From NCBI GenBank assembly GCA_027919835.1, contig JANVFP010000033.1, positions 372,001 through 436,000 of the forward strand: a DNA stretch of 64,000 bases. The letters are read 5' to 3'. Positions 1 to 10,927 of the stretch are shown one piece after another. Made by a program: the position numbers and the translations under genes. The notes under the pieces are model-generated. The model was not told the origin of the DNA, ran no database searches, and saw only the letters and a program-made list of their open reading frames with translations. Within the stretch, counting starts at the first letter, position 1. Each line of letters begins with the position of its first letter. This DNA is from Lentinula raphanica. Lineage: Eukaryota; Basidiomycota; Agaricomycetes; Agaricales; Omphalotaceae.

Positions 1-59
1 GACGTTTTGATTATTCGTTTTCGTTTCTTGATGAATAACGAAATAACGAAACTGCGAAC

Positions 60-715
60 CTTTGGGAGAGACAACCAGACCACGACCTTTAGAAGCGCCA
101 CGGTATACTGTTTCGATGATGTCGATTAACTGAGGAGGGCTTTGAGCTCGGTTGTGGTTGATCAGTTTGAAGGAGAACATACTTCTTGTTTATTATCCAT
201 AGCCCAATTTCTAAGGTGAGGTCGTTCGAAAGGGTCAATAACACGATATGAGAATGAGAAGGATTAGTGAAGACATACATCTTGTTATTGTTACCAGTAC
301 CCAGATCGATCATTATATGTTTGTTTCTGGAATGAAGAGGAGTTGATACTCTGTAACGAACTTGATAGACAAACATGTGTATAGGTTTACCGATAGAAGA
401 ACATGACGGTACAAGGATCGTAGAGTTCGTACATCTGTCGAATGAGCATGAAGGTCAAAGGAGTATAAGCAAAAAGCTGAGTATGATGAGTATTATAAGC
501 ACCTTGTTGAAATCTGGGACCTCTGTGATATCACAAAGATAGATGACAGCAAAGTTTTGGACTTTCTCTGCGACGGAATATAGCGTTTCGTCCATGGTCA
601 TACATTGACTGTCCCAATCATGACCGAATCGTATTACAACGACGCGGTCCTCTTCAGATTTGATAGCTTCGTCGACGTGCCAGCCAGATGGTAGATGGGG
701 AAGGAAATAGGACAT
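60..715 (-). CDS. DIB1: DIB1/TXNL4A-like U5 snRNP protein (3' end off window)
   Basis: Thioredoxin-fold component of the U5 snRNP and tri-snRNP, needed for pre-mRNA splicing in the nucleus. The start at 715 gives MSYFLPHLPSGW, and the next residues (RVVVIRFGHDWD, DITEVPDF, NKHIMIDLGTGNNNK) match the nearly invariant family sequence. Exons by splice sites: 715-503, 434-391, 326-279, 210-183 and 129-60. They join in frame through NWAMDNKQE, IIETVYRGA and GRGLVVSPK. About 134 of the usual 142 or so residues are inside the window. The last exon, expected to encode a short Asp/Tyr-rich tail, lies beyond position 1. Several exons are very small (28-48 bp). It is divergent from CTR9 with only about 155 bp between the start codons. 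Identity is very secure from family knowledge; the last donor (GTTCGC) is less typical. Confidence 0.95.
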
Positions 716-870
716 AACTGCAAACGATTGGTGGTGGTGGTAGCGGTCAAAGTTTGAACCTGCTTGCCGGTCCAATCAACAACTTGAACTTGGACCACGA
801 CCACTCCCAAAAACTCATTTTGTCCATTCTCTCTCTTGCGTCTTCTGCATGAAATCTACACCAAGAAGCT
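716..870. promoter_or_regulatory. Divergent DIB1/CTR9 intergenic promoter region
   Basis: 155 bp separate the start codons of two housekeeping nuclear genes transcribed away from each other, so both core promoters and both 5' leaders must lie here or overlap the coding starts. A CT-rich stretch (about 825-850) precedes CTR9. No TATA box is evident. Promoter function is inferred from layout only. Confidence 0.5.
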
Positions 871-3800
871 ATGGATATTGATGATGAAGCTGTACCAACT
901 GGCAGATCAATCGACATTGAACTCGGCGGTCAAGAAGTCATCACTATTGACCTCGACAACCTTGATTCCAACCCGGAAGACGTTCTTGACCTTCTAAGAG
1001 ACGGTCAATGTAAGGTTTGGGTTTGGACAAAACTTGCCGGCGAATACTGGAGAAGAGGGTATCGTGATGCAGCAGAACAGATTGCGAACAATGCTATCGG
1101 TGGTATGTTACTGTCCCGTTCTAGGGCTTCAAGTCACTGACTCGTTTCGAAAAGCTTTTAAATTGAATGGAACTACGGCCTCACTGTCTCCAATATATGC
1201 GCTCCTCGCGAACATCCAACTCGTTCACTCTCAAAGTGCTCCGAAGTTGATTCTACCAAATGCTCGTCCGTGGGGTCTCTACCAACTTGATTTTCATATA
1301 CTCAACTTCAGATACAGGTGAGGACATAATGACCAATCAGAAATCAAAGGAAGAATATCACAAAGAAGCTGCGTCCTTGATCAACGCTTCCGCGAAATCT
1401 GCATCGGAGGCGAGTCAATCCGGCGAGCCAGCTGTTAGCATGGAACTTGCGTTTCTGGCCCGAGGCATGTCTGCATATTGCACATCATCCTCAAGTCCTG
1501 TTAGATACTCATTGATCCCCCAATACAGGCATTCAGCAACTGGCTACACGACATCTTGACGAAGCTTTGCGTTCGTTCGAAGACGTGTTGGCAACAAAGC
1601 CTACGAACATTGTCGCTCTTCTTGGAAAGGTTTACCGTCTTCAATGTTGTATCTAGCTCGCATTCTCACTACAAGTCTTCAGGCTCGGATTTTGTACATG
1701 CGTCGGAACTATCCTCAGGCACTTCAAATCTTCCAGCAAGTTTTAAGATACAACCCCCATTGCCAACCAGACCCTCGTATCGGCATTGGATTATGCTTAT
1801 GGTCTATGAACAATAAAGCCAAAGCGAAGGCTGCATGGGAGCGTAGTTTGGAACTTGTGCGTTCGACTCTTCGTTCTCAATTGTACATATAGGCTCAATC
1901 TCATTCACAGAACCCCGGAAACTGGACTGCATTGTTACTTCTCGGTCTCGAGTCTGTCAATGCTAGCAAAGACGGTCATCTGAATGAAGACGAACGGACG
2001 CAGTTACTTTTCAGTGGAACTAAACTCATCGAAAAGGCATTCCATGCCAATCAAAAGAACGCAGCCGCCGCGAATGCTCTTTGTGAAATTTTTGTCCAGA
2101 AAGGAGCGTTCAAACGGGTGAGTGTCTGTCTGTCTACTGACGGCCTATTACCAAACACCTCACTTTACCTCACGTTGTTCTTATGTCCCTAGGCACTCAA
2201 ACTCGCCGAACGAACGATCCAATTCGCCGACACCCTCTCTCTTCTCACAGAAGGCTATATACGTGCCGCACGGGTCTCCCATGCGGAGGGAAACTCAGTA
2301 GCCGCTACGAGGTATTTCTCGTTGGCAACGGAAGGACAACCGAAGCATGTCCTTGCCGCGATGGGGCTTGCCCAAACCCAGATGAACAATGGTGAGCAAT
2401 TCGTTAGCCATGGGTAACTCACTTAAACTCATCCGAATGGGTTCAGGTGAACTCGGCGGCGCTATCAACACTCTAGACAGTCTGTTACAGGCCCCCAACC
2501 CTCAAAAGTCGCTCGAGGCCACTGTGATGCTCGCCTCGCTCCGTGGTTCTCCCCGACCGGGTATATCCAGTAGCGAGATAGCCCAAGAACGTACTCGAGC
2601 TCGGGAGTTGTTCGATCGGGTAGTGAAGAGCCTCGAAATCGAAGACGGGAGAACGACGAACGGAAGTGGACTGAGCAAGGCCTCACGAACGATCAGTGAA
2701 GATATGAATATGCACCTGGAAATAGCGCGGTTGTGGCAGGACTTGAATCTCGATCGTACGACGAAGGCGTTGCAGCAAGCGCTTCAGGTTGTCAGCCGCT
2801 CGTCGGGCACAGCAGAACCTCGTCTACTGAACAATCTGGGTGCTTTGTATCATCTCGAGACGAAGTTGTCTGAAGCACAGAGATTCTACGAGGATGCGCT
2901 CACACAAAGTATCAGCTCCGAGAGCTCCGAAACGATTTCGACGTCCATTCTGTACAACCTCGCAAGGGTCTATGAAGACCAAGGAGAAGAAGAGAAGGCG
3001 AAGGATGCCTATGAAAAATTGTTGTCGCGGCATCCAGAATATGTCGATGGTATGTTACTCGTTGCTGTGTCTGACCTCCCTGCTCATTCACAACCCATAG
3101 CTAAAATTCGGCAGGCACACCTCCTACATAACGTCAATCGTAACGGGGAGGCCCATGATCTTATAAAAGAATCCCTCTCATCCCAAAGTACCAATCTCAA
3201 TCTGAGAGCGTTCTACACCTACTTCCTTATTCAAACAAATCTCACCAAAAACGCAAAAGACTTCGTGTTCACCACGTTGAAGGACTTTGACAAACACGAC
3301 GTGTACTCATTATGCGCAGCGGGTTGGATACATTATAATCAAGCTCGGGAAAACCGCGACACAAGCTCGAAAGGGACTGAGGAACGACGGAAAGGCTTTT
3401 TGCGGTCTACGGAGTTTTACGATAAAGCACTACAGCTAGATCCTTGTTGCGCCTTTGCTGCTCAAGGCCTTGCTATCGTCACAGCCGAGGATGCTCTAGG
3501 CTCTTTAAGCGGTGTCTCCTCCTCGGGAGGAGAAGAAGCGCAAAGACGTACACAGGGTACGCGGGATGCGTTGGACGTTTTCGCCAAAGTCCGCGAATCC
3601 GTCAATGACGGTAGTGTATATGTGAACATGGGACACTGCTACTACGCTCGAGATGAATTTGATCGTGCGATCGAAAGCGTAAGTCCTGTATCTTTGACTC
3701 TTGTTGTCATTCATGTTCGATACCCTTTGCATAGTACGAAACTGCCTCTGTACGGTTCTATCATAGCCAGAACGTATCTGTTCTGCTATGCTTATGCCGG

Positions 3801-5033
3801 TCATGGTATGCAAAGGCTATGAAGGATCAGTCTTATCCTTCTATCCAGACGGCGTTGAAGTATGCCCAAACGGTATGTATATGTCCTTTAGCCCTTTAGT
3901 TTGTATGGGGGTTTTTTTTTGCTCATTCGCTCATTCGCTTGCTCTCTCTCTCTCAGGCTCTTCATATCCAACCCAATGACAAGGCGATCCTATACAACAT
4001 CGCGATGATCCAACAAAAGTCAGCGGAGATGTTGTTCCAGTTACCCCCAGCCAAGCGGACCTTGAAAGATCTCCAACGGGTTATCGATATGGCGCAGCAT
4101 GCTCACAAGTTTGCAAAATATAACTTGTCGCCAATCACTCTTCTGACTACGTCTTTCTTTCTGACTTAGGTTATTCGGCGCTCTGGCCTCCGACAAATCC
4201 CAACAAGTACCATACAGTCGTGACATTGCAGATCAGCGAAGAAAGTATGGGGAAAATATGCTCCGAAAGAAGGACGATCATATCTCTGCGCAGATGAAGC
4301 ACGAAGGAGAGACACAGGCCAGACTCGACGCGGCGAGACAGACAAGGATGGAAGAGAGACAGCGGCAGGAAGCTCTTGAAGTAGGTGTCCTTTCTTGCCT
4401 CTCACTTCCGTCCGTCGAAAAGTTTTCGTTGACGGAACTCTTTTTTCAGAAAGAGAAAATGGAAGCTCTTCGCAAGGAAGCCGAGAAATTAGCCCAAGAG
4501 CGACGACTGGCTAGGGAGCAGGCGTTAGAATGGACACGTGAGGCTCGGATGAACGAGAGTGACGAGGAGAAGGAGAAGAGACCGAAGAAGGCGAAGAAAG
4601 TCACGACCAAGGGTGACGGGCCTGTGAGTGGTGATGAGAACGAGGCGCCAAAGAAGAAGCGTAGAGGGAAGATTAAAAAGGCCAATGGGGAGCCTACCGA
4701 GGACGGTGAAGAACCGGCTGCGGTATTTTCAGATGCGGAAGAGGGTGAGAGGCCGACGAAGAAGGTATGGTTCTTTTATCGACTTTTTTTCTCGATTGTG
4801 TGGTTCAAGTTGTTCACTGTTCATTGATGTACTCAAATTTGTTCTCAGCGCACAAAGAAACGTATCATTCGAGATGATGATGATGAGGAAGTGCAGACGG
4901 GTCCTCAGCGGAAAAAACAATTGTGAGTTGTTTGTGTAAGAAACCTTCGCTCGCTCGAAGTTTGTTAATGGTGTACTTTTACAGCAAAAGCAAAGAAGTT
5001 TTATCCGATACTGATGACGAGATGGAGGGATAG
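871..5033 (+). CDS. CTR9: CTR9-like TPR subunit of the Paf1 complex
   Basis: Scaffold subunit of the Paf1 transcription-elongation complex, which travels with RNA polymerase II and promotes histone H2B ubiquitination and H3 methylation. The protein opens MDIDDEAVPTGRSIDIEL. It then shows many tetratricopeptide repeats, for example the segments around MRRNYPQALQIFQ, LNNLGALYHLE, SILYNLARVYEDQGEE and YVNMGHCYYARDEFDRAIES. It ends in a long coiled, Lys/Glu-rich tail closing with SDTDDEMEG and TAG at 5031-5033. This is the standard order for Ctr9 and length (about 1,080 residues) is normal. Roughly a dozen short introns interrupt it; exon 1 is about 871-1102, and the second intron restores the frame into TGEDIMTNQKSKEEY. 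Exact boundaries in the 1.1-2.4 kb part are approximate. Convergent with the next gene. Confidence 0.93.
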
Positions 5034-5440
5034 TAGCACCTTCCTGTGTCGTCCAAGCTGTATTATCGTTGTTGCTTTCGACGTGCTCATATCTTTTAAT
5101 TTATGGATCACCTTTCGTATCTTCAATCATGTAAAACATCTACATCTTCTTAATTGCATGCGCTATGTTTCAACAAAACAGCGACAACGCTCTATGCATT
5201 GGGACCAGTGAGCTGGGCGAAGAATATCGATGAATGACCAACGCGAAAGGTCAGAAATTCACGACCACATCCATTGGCGCGTATCTTCAATTCATGCTCG
5301 GATCTGTGTACATACACCTCTCATGGTATCAAAACGAGTGCAGTATATTGTTTACAAATGAAAGCTAACACAAGAAAATCAATACAAGTAATTTGTGAAA
5401 CCGTGTCCCTCCTATGAGACATAGAACATTCTGTGCCTCA
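5034..5440. other. Convergent 3' region, no gene seen
   Basis: 407 bp between the stops of CTR9 (plus) and the next gene (minus). AT-rich stretches fit 3' untranslated and polyadenylation regions for both genes. The only open frame (about 5014-5211) has no recognisable content. Confidence 0.5.
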
Positions 5441-7012
5441 TCAAACATCGAACATAAAGTCCTCTACAAGATCCGCCTCTACATCTGCCACCGAAACGAT
5501 ACTCCCGCCTAAATCTGCACTCTGAGGCTTCACTTTCGTGCTCGATGCAGACTTTGAATCACCCCGTATCGCGGTGCTGCTCGGAATGGGCCTGAGACGT
5601 ACTAGAGTCGACGGAGGCCTAGTTGTAGATGTTGTCGTAGACGACTTTGGTCCAAGCTTAGTGGACCTCGAAGCGGTGACCGCAGCGGAGCTAGCAGGTC
5701 TTGTAACTGTGTTTACCTTTCCAGACCTCGAAACGGCAGTAGTGGACTTGCTTCTCAAGATGGTCGAGGTAGTGGCTGGCTGAGCGTGGTTCCTGGGTAA
5801 GACTGTTGATCTCGACGCCACTGAGGGTGGTCGGGTTACTGTTGTTCTGGAGTTTACTGTGGAAACCGGACCTGTTCTAGAGACAGACTTCGAAGGTGGA
5901 AGCATGGACGTCGATTTGGTTATTCGGGAAATATCTTTGGCAGCTCCTACGGTCGTTCGTGGTCCCGAGTTCGGGAAGCCAGAGACACCTCCCCGGGATG
6001 CAGTGGTAGCTCTAGCATTTGTTGGTACTGAACGAGCGCTGGATAATCCTGAACGTGGCTTCGATTTCGAAGATGAAGAATCAACAGATCTCTGAAAATG
6101 CATATCAAAGAATGGATCTCCGTCCGCTGTTGAAACCACTTGAGATGAACCATGATATGATATGAAGTTTAAAGAGAACTCACGGATGAATGAGAAATCC
6201 AAACCGACATCGCAAATCTCAATGTCCTCTGGTCTGATTGTGAATTCGACAGGAGGTTCTGGTTCGAGAAAGGCCCCGTTGAAGGAATTCTCCATCAATG
6301 CCTTACCAAGGACTTTGAAGTCAGGCATCTCGAGATCGAACGGAGGTTGATATGGTAGGTCTAGGCAGTGATTCAGTGATTTAGGTTGACTGCTAGTATA
6401 GTATAATGATTCAAAACGCACCAAGAGTATTAGGAGCCATGTATTCAATCTCGTCAAAGTCATCTCCGGGCGGAGCCTCGACCTTCACAGGCTCTGGCAT
6501 CATCAGCGATATACCATCTTCACTATCGTCGTTCACATCCCAAGGAATCTTCGTATTCAGAGGCGTCTCGAACTTCTGCGAGTTCCTCGGAACACGAATA
6601 TGTCTTCTGGTCGAGCTGGGGCGTGCCGCGGAGTCAGGAGTCCCAGATGTGGTAGAGGTGGGATGAAGAAAGGGTGTTTGTTGTTGTGCTTGTAGATTGA
6701 CGGTACGATTGGGAAAGGGCGTTTTATCTAGGAATGGGCGAGAAGGAATATGAACGCCGCCTTTTAGCTGGATATCGGCTTCGACAAAGAGCGGTTCTGG
6801 AAGTACATCGGGTTAGAAAGCTGAGAGGGCATATGGTGATGATAGATACTTTGGAATGGAGTCTTGGATTGAAAGGGAGTCTGCGCAGCTGCTTTGCCTT
6901 TTCCTTTAACGGTACCCAGACGATTTTCAGCCAAGCCCCGTGAGGGAGTCTTGAAGGGCTGACGATGAGCGTTGCCTTCAGCATTCCGAGATACAGGCCG
7001 AATGGAAAGCAT
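5441..7012 (-). CDS. Ser/Thr/Pro-rich basic protein, tentatively securin-like
   Basis: Four exons join in frame: 7012-6850, 6796-6422, 6360-6184 and 6138-5441, about 470 residues. The N-terminal part has repeated K-T-P-F motifs (KTPSRG, KTPFQSKTPFQ, KTPFPNR). The middle holds a conserved-looking acidic/aromatic block (DEIEYMAPNTL, then DLPYQPPFDLEMPDFKVLG). The C-terminal half is low complexity, rich in Ser/Thr/Arg, with an acidic end. A basic, disordered N-terminus followed by an EY-P / P-acidic block recalls fungal securins (Cut2/Pds1), the separase inhibitors. No clear KEN box or clean RxxL destruction box was found, so that call is weak. It could equally be another disordered nuclear protein. 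The gene model is much firmer than the function. Confidence 0.5.
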
Positions 7013-7886
7013 GCTGAACCAAGTTTGAGTGGAGCAAAGGAAAAGTCAAACGCGTCTGCAATCCAGTCACGTGGGGATGTCTGAAAAATCCCACGCTCGC
7101 TGTTTCTCTTCAAGTTCAATTTGAACATGAAAGGCTCCCATCTCGCCCCTCCGTGTTTGATTTTGTCCAAGCCAATCTGACCGAGCAATTGTCCTCGAAA
7201 CACCAGGAAACAGCCTCTGGATTCTGGAAAGCTGCAGCACTTCGCATTACTACCAATTTGTTTCACAAAGTTGCGCAGGCGGTAAAACAACGAATAATAA
7301 GTACTATTTCAAACAATTTACCCACCGTAGTGTTGGCACTTTCATCCACTTTTTCCCCGTTTTCTCTCTACAGATGTATTCAGTCCGTCAAAAGATCTCG
7401 CCTGCCCAGCCGCTGATGCATTGCGTGATGATGATGGGTGTTTAGAGATGTACAGCCTTGCTTCAAACTTGCGCTTTTTTGGCACTTGTGACTTTCGACT
7501 CGTTGAGCATATGAATTCTCTAATGGCCAATCGGGAAAGAAATCCAGATTGAAGAGTCACTCTGTGTATAACAGCGTACTAGGCTGGGAATAGCTGAAGA
7601 CAGCTGAATAAAGCTGAACGTCTGGTGCTACCAGACGCCACCAGCCTTGAGGGATTTTCATAACCGATGGTATTGAACGACAGTGGACATCCTCACTGAC
7701 CAAATCATCATCGCTTGCAATCTATCGGTATCACCTGGTATCACCCATCTTTGTACTATACTTAAAGCCCCAGGCCACACGAAGCATTCCTTCCCCCAGA
7801 GCTGGTCTCCTTCACAAATCGCAACCAACATACTCTTTTCCCAAAACCGTTTCCACACCGCTATTTTTCTAACATCTATTGCTATC
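7013..7886. promoter_or_regulatory. Divergent upstream region between two genes
   Basis: 874 bp between the securin-like gene (minus) and the small secreted protein gene (plus). Short open frames on both strands have no recognisable content. A TATA-like CTATACTTAAAG near 7757 lies about 130 bp upstream of the secreted-protein start. Nothing else stands out. Confidence 0.4.
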
Positions 7887-8826
7887 ATGACTCGACTCAC
7901 TCTTCACGCTATCCTCATACTTGCAGCCATTTCCTCCGGTGTCCTCGCCGCTCCTACTTCGACGCCTCGCTCGATTGTTGGACTTCGGGCTCTCCCATCT
8001 TCCGATCCCCAGATTGGTGGCCCACTAGCAGTGGTCAATGTGCTCGAACCTCGTGCAGAATCGGAACGCGTGAGTTTCTCCCTGGTTTGATCTTGACCTG
8101 GCATTTACAAAGACTTCTGATTTCGATCCAAGGATGTTCTCGAGCATCTGATTGAAAAGCTAAAGGCATACCTGCCTCAGGATCAACGGGTGGGTGCTGA
8201 CATTTGTCAATCTAGAGTCTGTGTAAGTATTAATTCCCATGTTATTCTAGGACGGAGATCTTGAGAAGCGCATCGACAAGCTGAGGATCATCGATCAAGA
8301 AGTGAGCATTTCTACCATTCGTTAGTCCGGGGTCTGTCCATTCGTCCTCATCAAGAGCCATCACATTGTACATAGACTGGAAATGTTCCTGCTGCTGCTG
8401 CCGCCGTAATGAGCGATGTTCTAACCTTCCGTCATTACAAGGGTCTAGATGCTCGGGTGGGCATATCTATTCCTAGTCGTCGATCTGAAGACCTGGCTGA
8501 TTACTACTATTTCCTCTAACAAGGGCACCAGACAGTTAAATGACATGATTGCTACCTGGACCTATTTGACGGAGGATATGGTAGAGTGGGCGCATAAGAG
8601 TCCTGAGAATACTGAAAAGTACGAAACGGTGTTGGATCCAGCTGCTAGAGATCGGCTCGAACGCCAGCTTTTTGGGGTGGAGTGGAACGAACCCATGTCT
8701 CAATCGAACATGGCTCAGACGCTCCAAGAAATTGCGACGGAGCTCTTTGCCCAGATCGAAAAATACCGTCAAGTATCTGGGCGTACGGTTCCGAGACAGC
8801 AGCACAAACCCTTGATCGAGCTCTGA
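7887..8826 (+). CDS. Small secreted protein, five phase-0 exons
   Basis: The ATG at 7887 opens a clear signal peptide (MTRLTLHAILILAAISSGVLA, cleavage near APTS). Exons 7887-8069, 8133-8189, 8251-8301, 8376-8456 and 8524-8826 all join in phase 0 and give 224 residues. After the signal peptide the chain is mostly charged and probably helical, with RIDKLRIIDQE, TEDMVEWAHKSPE and ATELFAQIEKYRQ; it contains no cysteine pattern. Each middle exon encodes a block of about 17-27 residues beginning near Asp/Gly and ending in Arg or Glu, as if built from modular exons. No family is recognised; likely an extracellular protein of the effector-like or small-secreted class. ATG choice is supported by the signal peptide. 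Confidence 0.75.
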
Positions 8827-9355
8827 ATTCTAGGCTCCATGGTCAGCAGTAGGAGGGGGGGCTGGAGTTGCTTACTGTTGGAGAATAGGGCTGGTACCCG
8901 ATTCTACTATGATCTGTATCGTTGTAGGTATAGAGAAGATAGAAGTTCGGACGTTCGAACTAATACGTTCTATGTGTGCCCGAAAACGACAGCTCTTGAA
9001 GGTTGCGAGTCGAGATACGCGGGAGTCTGAAGGCAGTTGAGGACAGTCGATGAGAGTCAATAAGACCATCCACGCCAGGTGCCAAGTGATAGGGTACGCT
9101 ATCGTGACGCGTGATATTCAGATAACGTCGAACAACGAAATCGATTGTCAAGACTCAATAAATAGTTTCAACGTAGACGGTGTTTTACAATTTTATAATG
9201 TAAAGTACCAGAGAGCGATATCATCAATAAATACTAGAAAATGGGTTCAGTCATGATGTGAATGGATAGATATTGGATAACAGTGGGCTTACATATGAAG
9301 GAAGTAGAAGAACAGTCCGACTAGCAAACGAACCCACTCACACTGTACAAGCTAG
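8827..9355. other. Intergenic, no gene seen
   Basis: 529 bp between two convergent genes. Short open frames on both strands (about 60-68 codons) show no splice support or motif. Presumably 3' untranslated sequence plus spacer. Confidence 0.4.
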
Positions 9356-10448
9356 TTAGAGGGCCCAAGCCTTAGGGTTTGAATTCCAGACATTCTTCTT
9401 TGTATTCCGATTCTTTTGCACTCTATTTGGGTTCCAATTCTTCCCCTTCTTCTGCGTTTTTTTTCCGGAGGTCACAACTGGTTTGGCGCTGTCCGCGAAA
9501 CCCATGGCCTTATTCTCCGTCGGTACCCCAGCTGGCTCGGCACTGCTCCCAAAGCCCATGACCTGCTCCCAGTAACCGTAAGTCTCTTTTGTCATCGCTT
9601 TGACGTCGACGTAGACATAACCAGACTTGCTTTCGGATAGGATTTTCATGGCTTTGTCGATCCCAGACCAGGCCCCCTTCGGCGTCGTTCTCGTTCCTGA
9701 AGAAACTTGGAGAAGAGCCCTTTCGAGAGCATCTCGATTCCGGAAGTGAAGGCGTTGAGAGAGTAACGTCTGGTGTGTTACATCCACCTGTCCCGAGTTG
9801 GGAACGGTGGACATAATAACCTTACGGTCCACACTAAGTTGAAGTGCTCCGGACCCCGTGGAGTGGGGACCTCGTAAGAAGTATTCGGAAATTTCTAGCT
9901 CTAGTGTCTAATTCAGTACAACATACGCAGAATACATATAAACTTTACTCGCCTGTGGACGTCTCCGTGTACAAGATCTGTTCCCAACTTGCCATTGACG
10001 TATGTGGAAAGAGGAATATGTGCTCCTTGACTAGGATGGCCATCATGTTATCCATAACTTCCCAAGGAGTACGTTGATCCTTCCCCCCAGCAGTACTGCC
10101 AGCTGCAGTCTTCGACAGAATAGCGACGATATCTTGTCTGTGCTCATGAGTGACGAAGAGCACTTTACCAAGGTCAAATTGTTGACCATCAGTATTTGGA
10201 TCGCGCGAACCATGCGGAACGAAGATTTCAGTCGCGAGCCCCTCGAATACTAAACATAGTATTGTTTCGGCCGGGGTGTTATGGCCAGCGGGTTTCCATA
10301 CGTGGAGTCGCAGAGCTGAGTACCAATGTGATCGGTGTATAGTCAAGGGAGTTCATATGAAGTTCACTGACTGTAATGGGGGACAAGCTCGACCGTTGGG
10401 TACCTTTTTACGAGATTGTTCGCAGCCACAAAAGCATCGAGCATGCAT
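9356..10448 (-). CDS. Unrecognised protein with a probable GC-AG intron
   Basis: Modelled exons 10448-10412, 10315-9953 and 9900-9356 join in frame to about 314 residues. The centre reads LRLHVWKPAGHNTPAETI, KVLFVTHEHRQDIVAIL and HTSMASWEQILYTETST. The third exon contains LHFRNRDALERALLQV and KAMKILSESKSGYVYVDV, then a basic Lys/Asn-rich tail (KKTQKKGKNWNPN, NTKKNVWNSNPKAW). The intron at 9952-9901 keeps the frame only with a GC donor (CAG|GCGAGT); the nearby GT donor would break it. The first exon and start are uncertain, as other small upstream exons are possible. No domain is recognised. It is divergent from the repeat-rich gene at 10928. Confidence 0.55.
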
Positions 10449-10927
10449 ACCACGAGCAAACAGAGACGGAGAAGGCGGAAAGAAGGCAGACGCAAGTCGA
10501 AAGGTATGAGCAGCATACTACGTGGCGATGTATAGGCGATGATTGAGCGTCGAGCGAGGCGAAGATACTAGTAGTTGAGAGATATGTACTGGATACGACT
10601 AGCGAAATCTAGGTAGAAGTCTACAATAACAATCAGCAACCACAATTTGGAGAGCAGCGAACGCTGCGTACCGGTGTAGTTTTTTTTCAATGACTGCAGT
10701 GAGAATTCGGAAGAGAAGAGTAGTGGTTTGACCTCGTCGCTCGATGAACGCAGCGACGGCTGTATCGTTGTGTAGTGCTGGATCCATTGGAAATTATGAC
10801 TTGACCGTCGGAAGTTAGGAGTGGAAAGAAACTTGCCGGTCTGATCAACTTTTCCGAACCGGTACCCGTGTATCTTTCGGAATTTCCCTCTTCTTCACTC
10901 AATTCTTCAGCACTTTGAAGCCTCTTC
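10449..10927. promoter_or_regulatory. Divergent intergenic region
   Basis: 479 bp between two divergently transcribed unrecognised genes. A minus-strand open frame near 10599-10787 (starts MDPALHND) and a short frame starting near 10519 that resembles a signal peptide may be alternative first exons of the minus gene; neither splices cleanly into it by eye. Confidence 0.35.
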
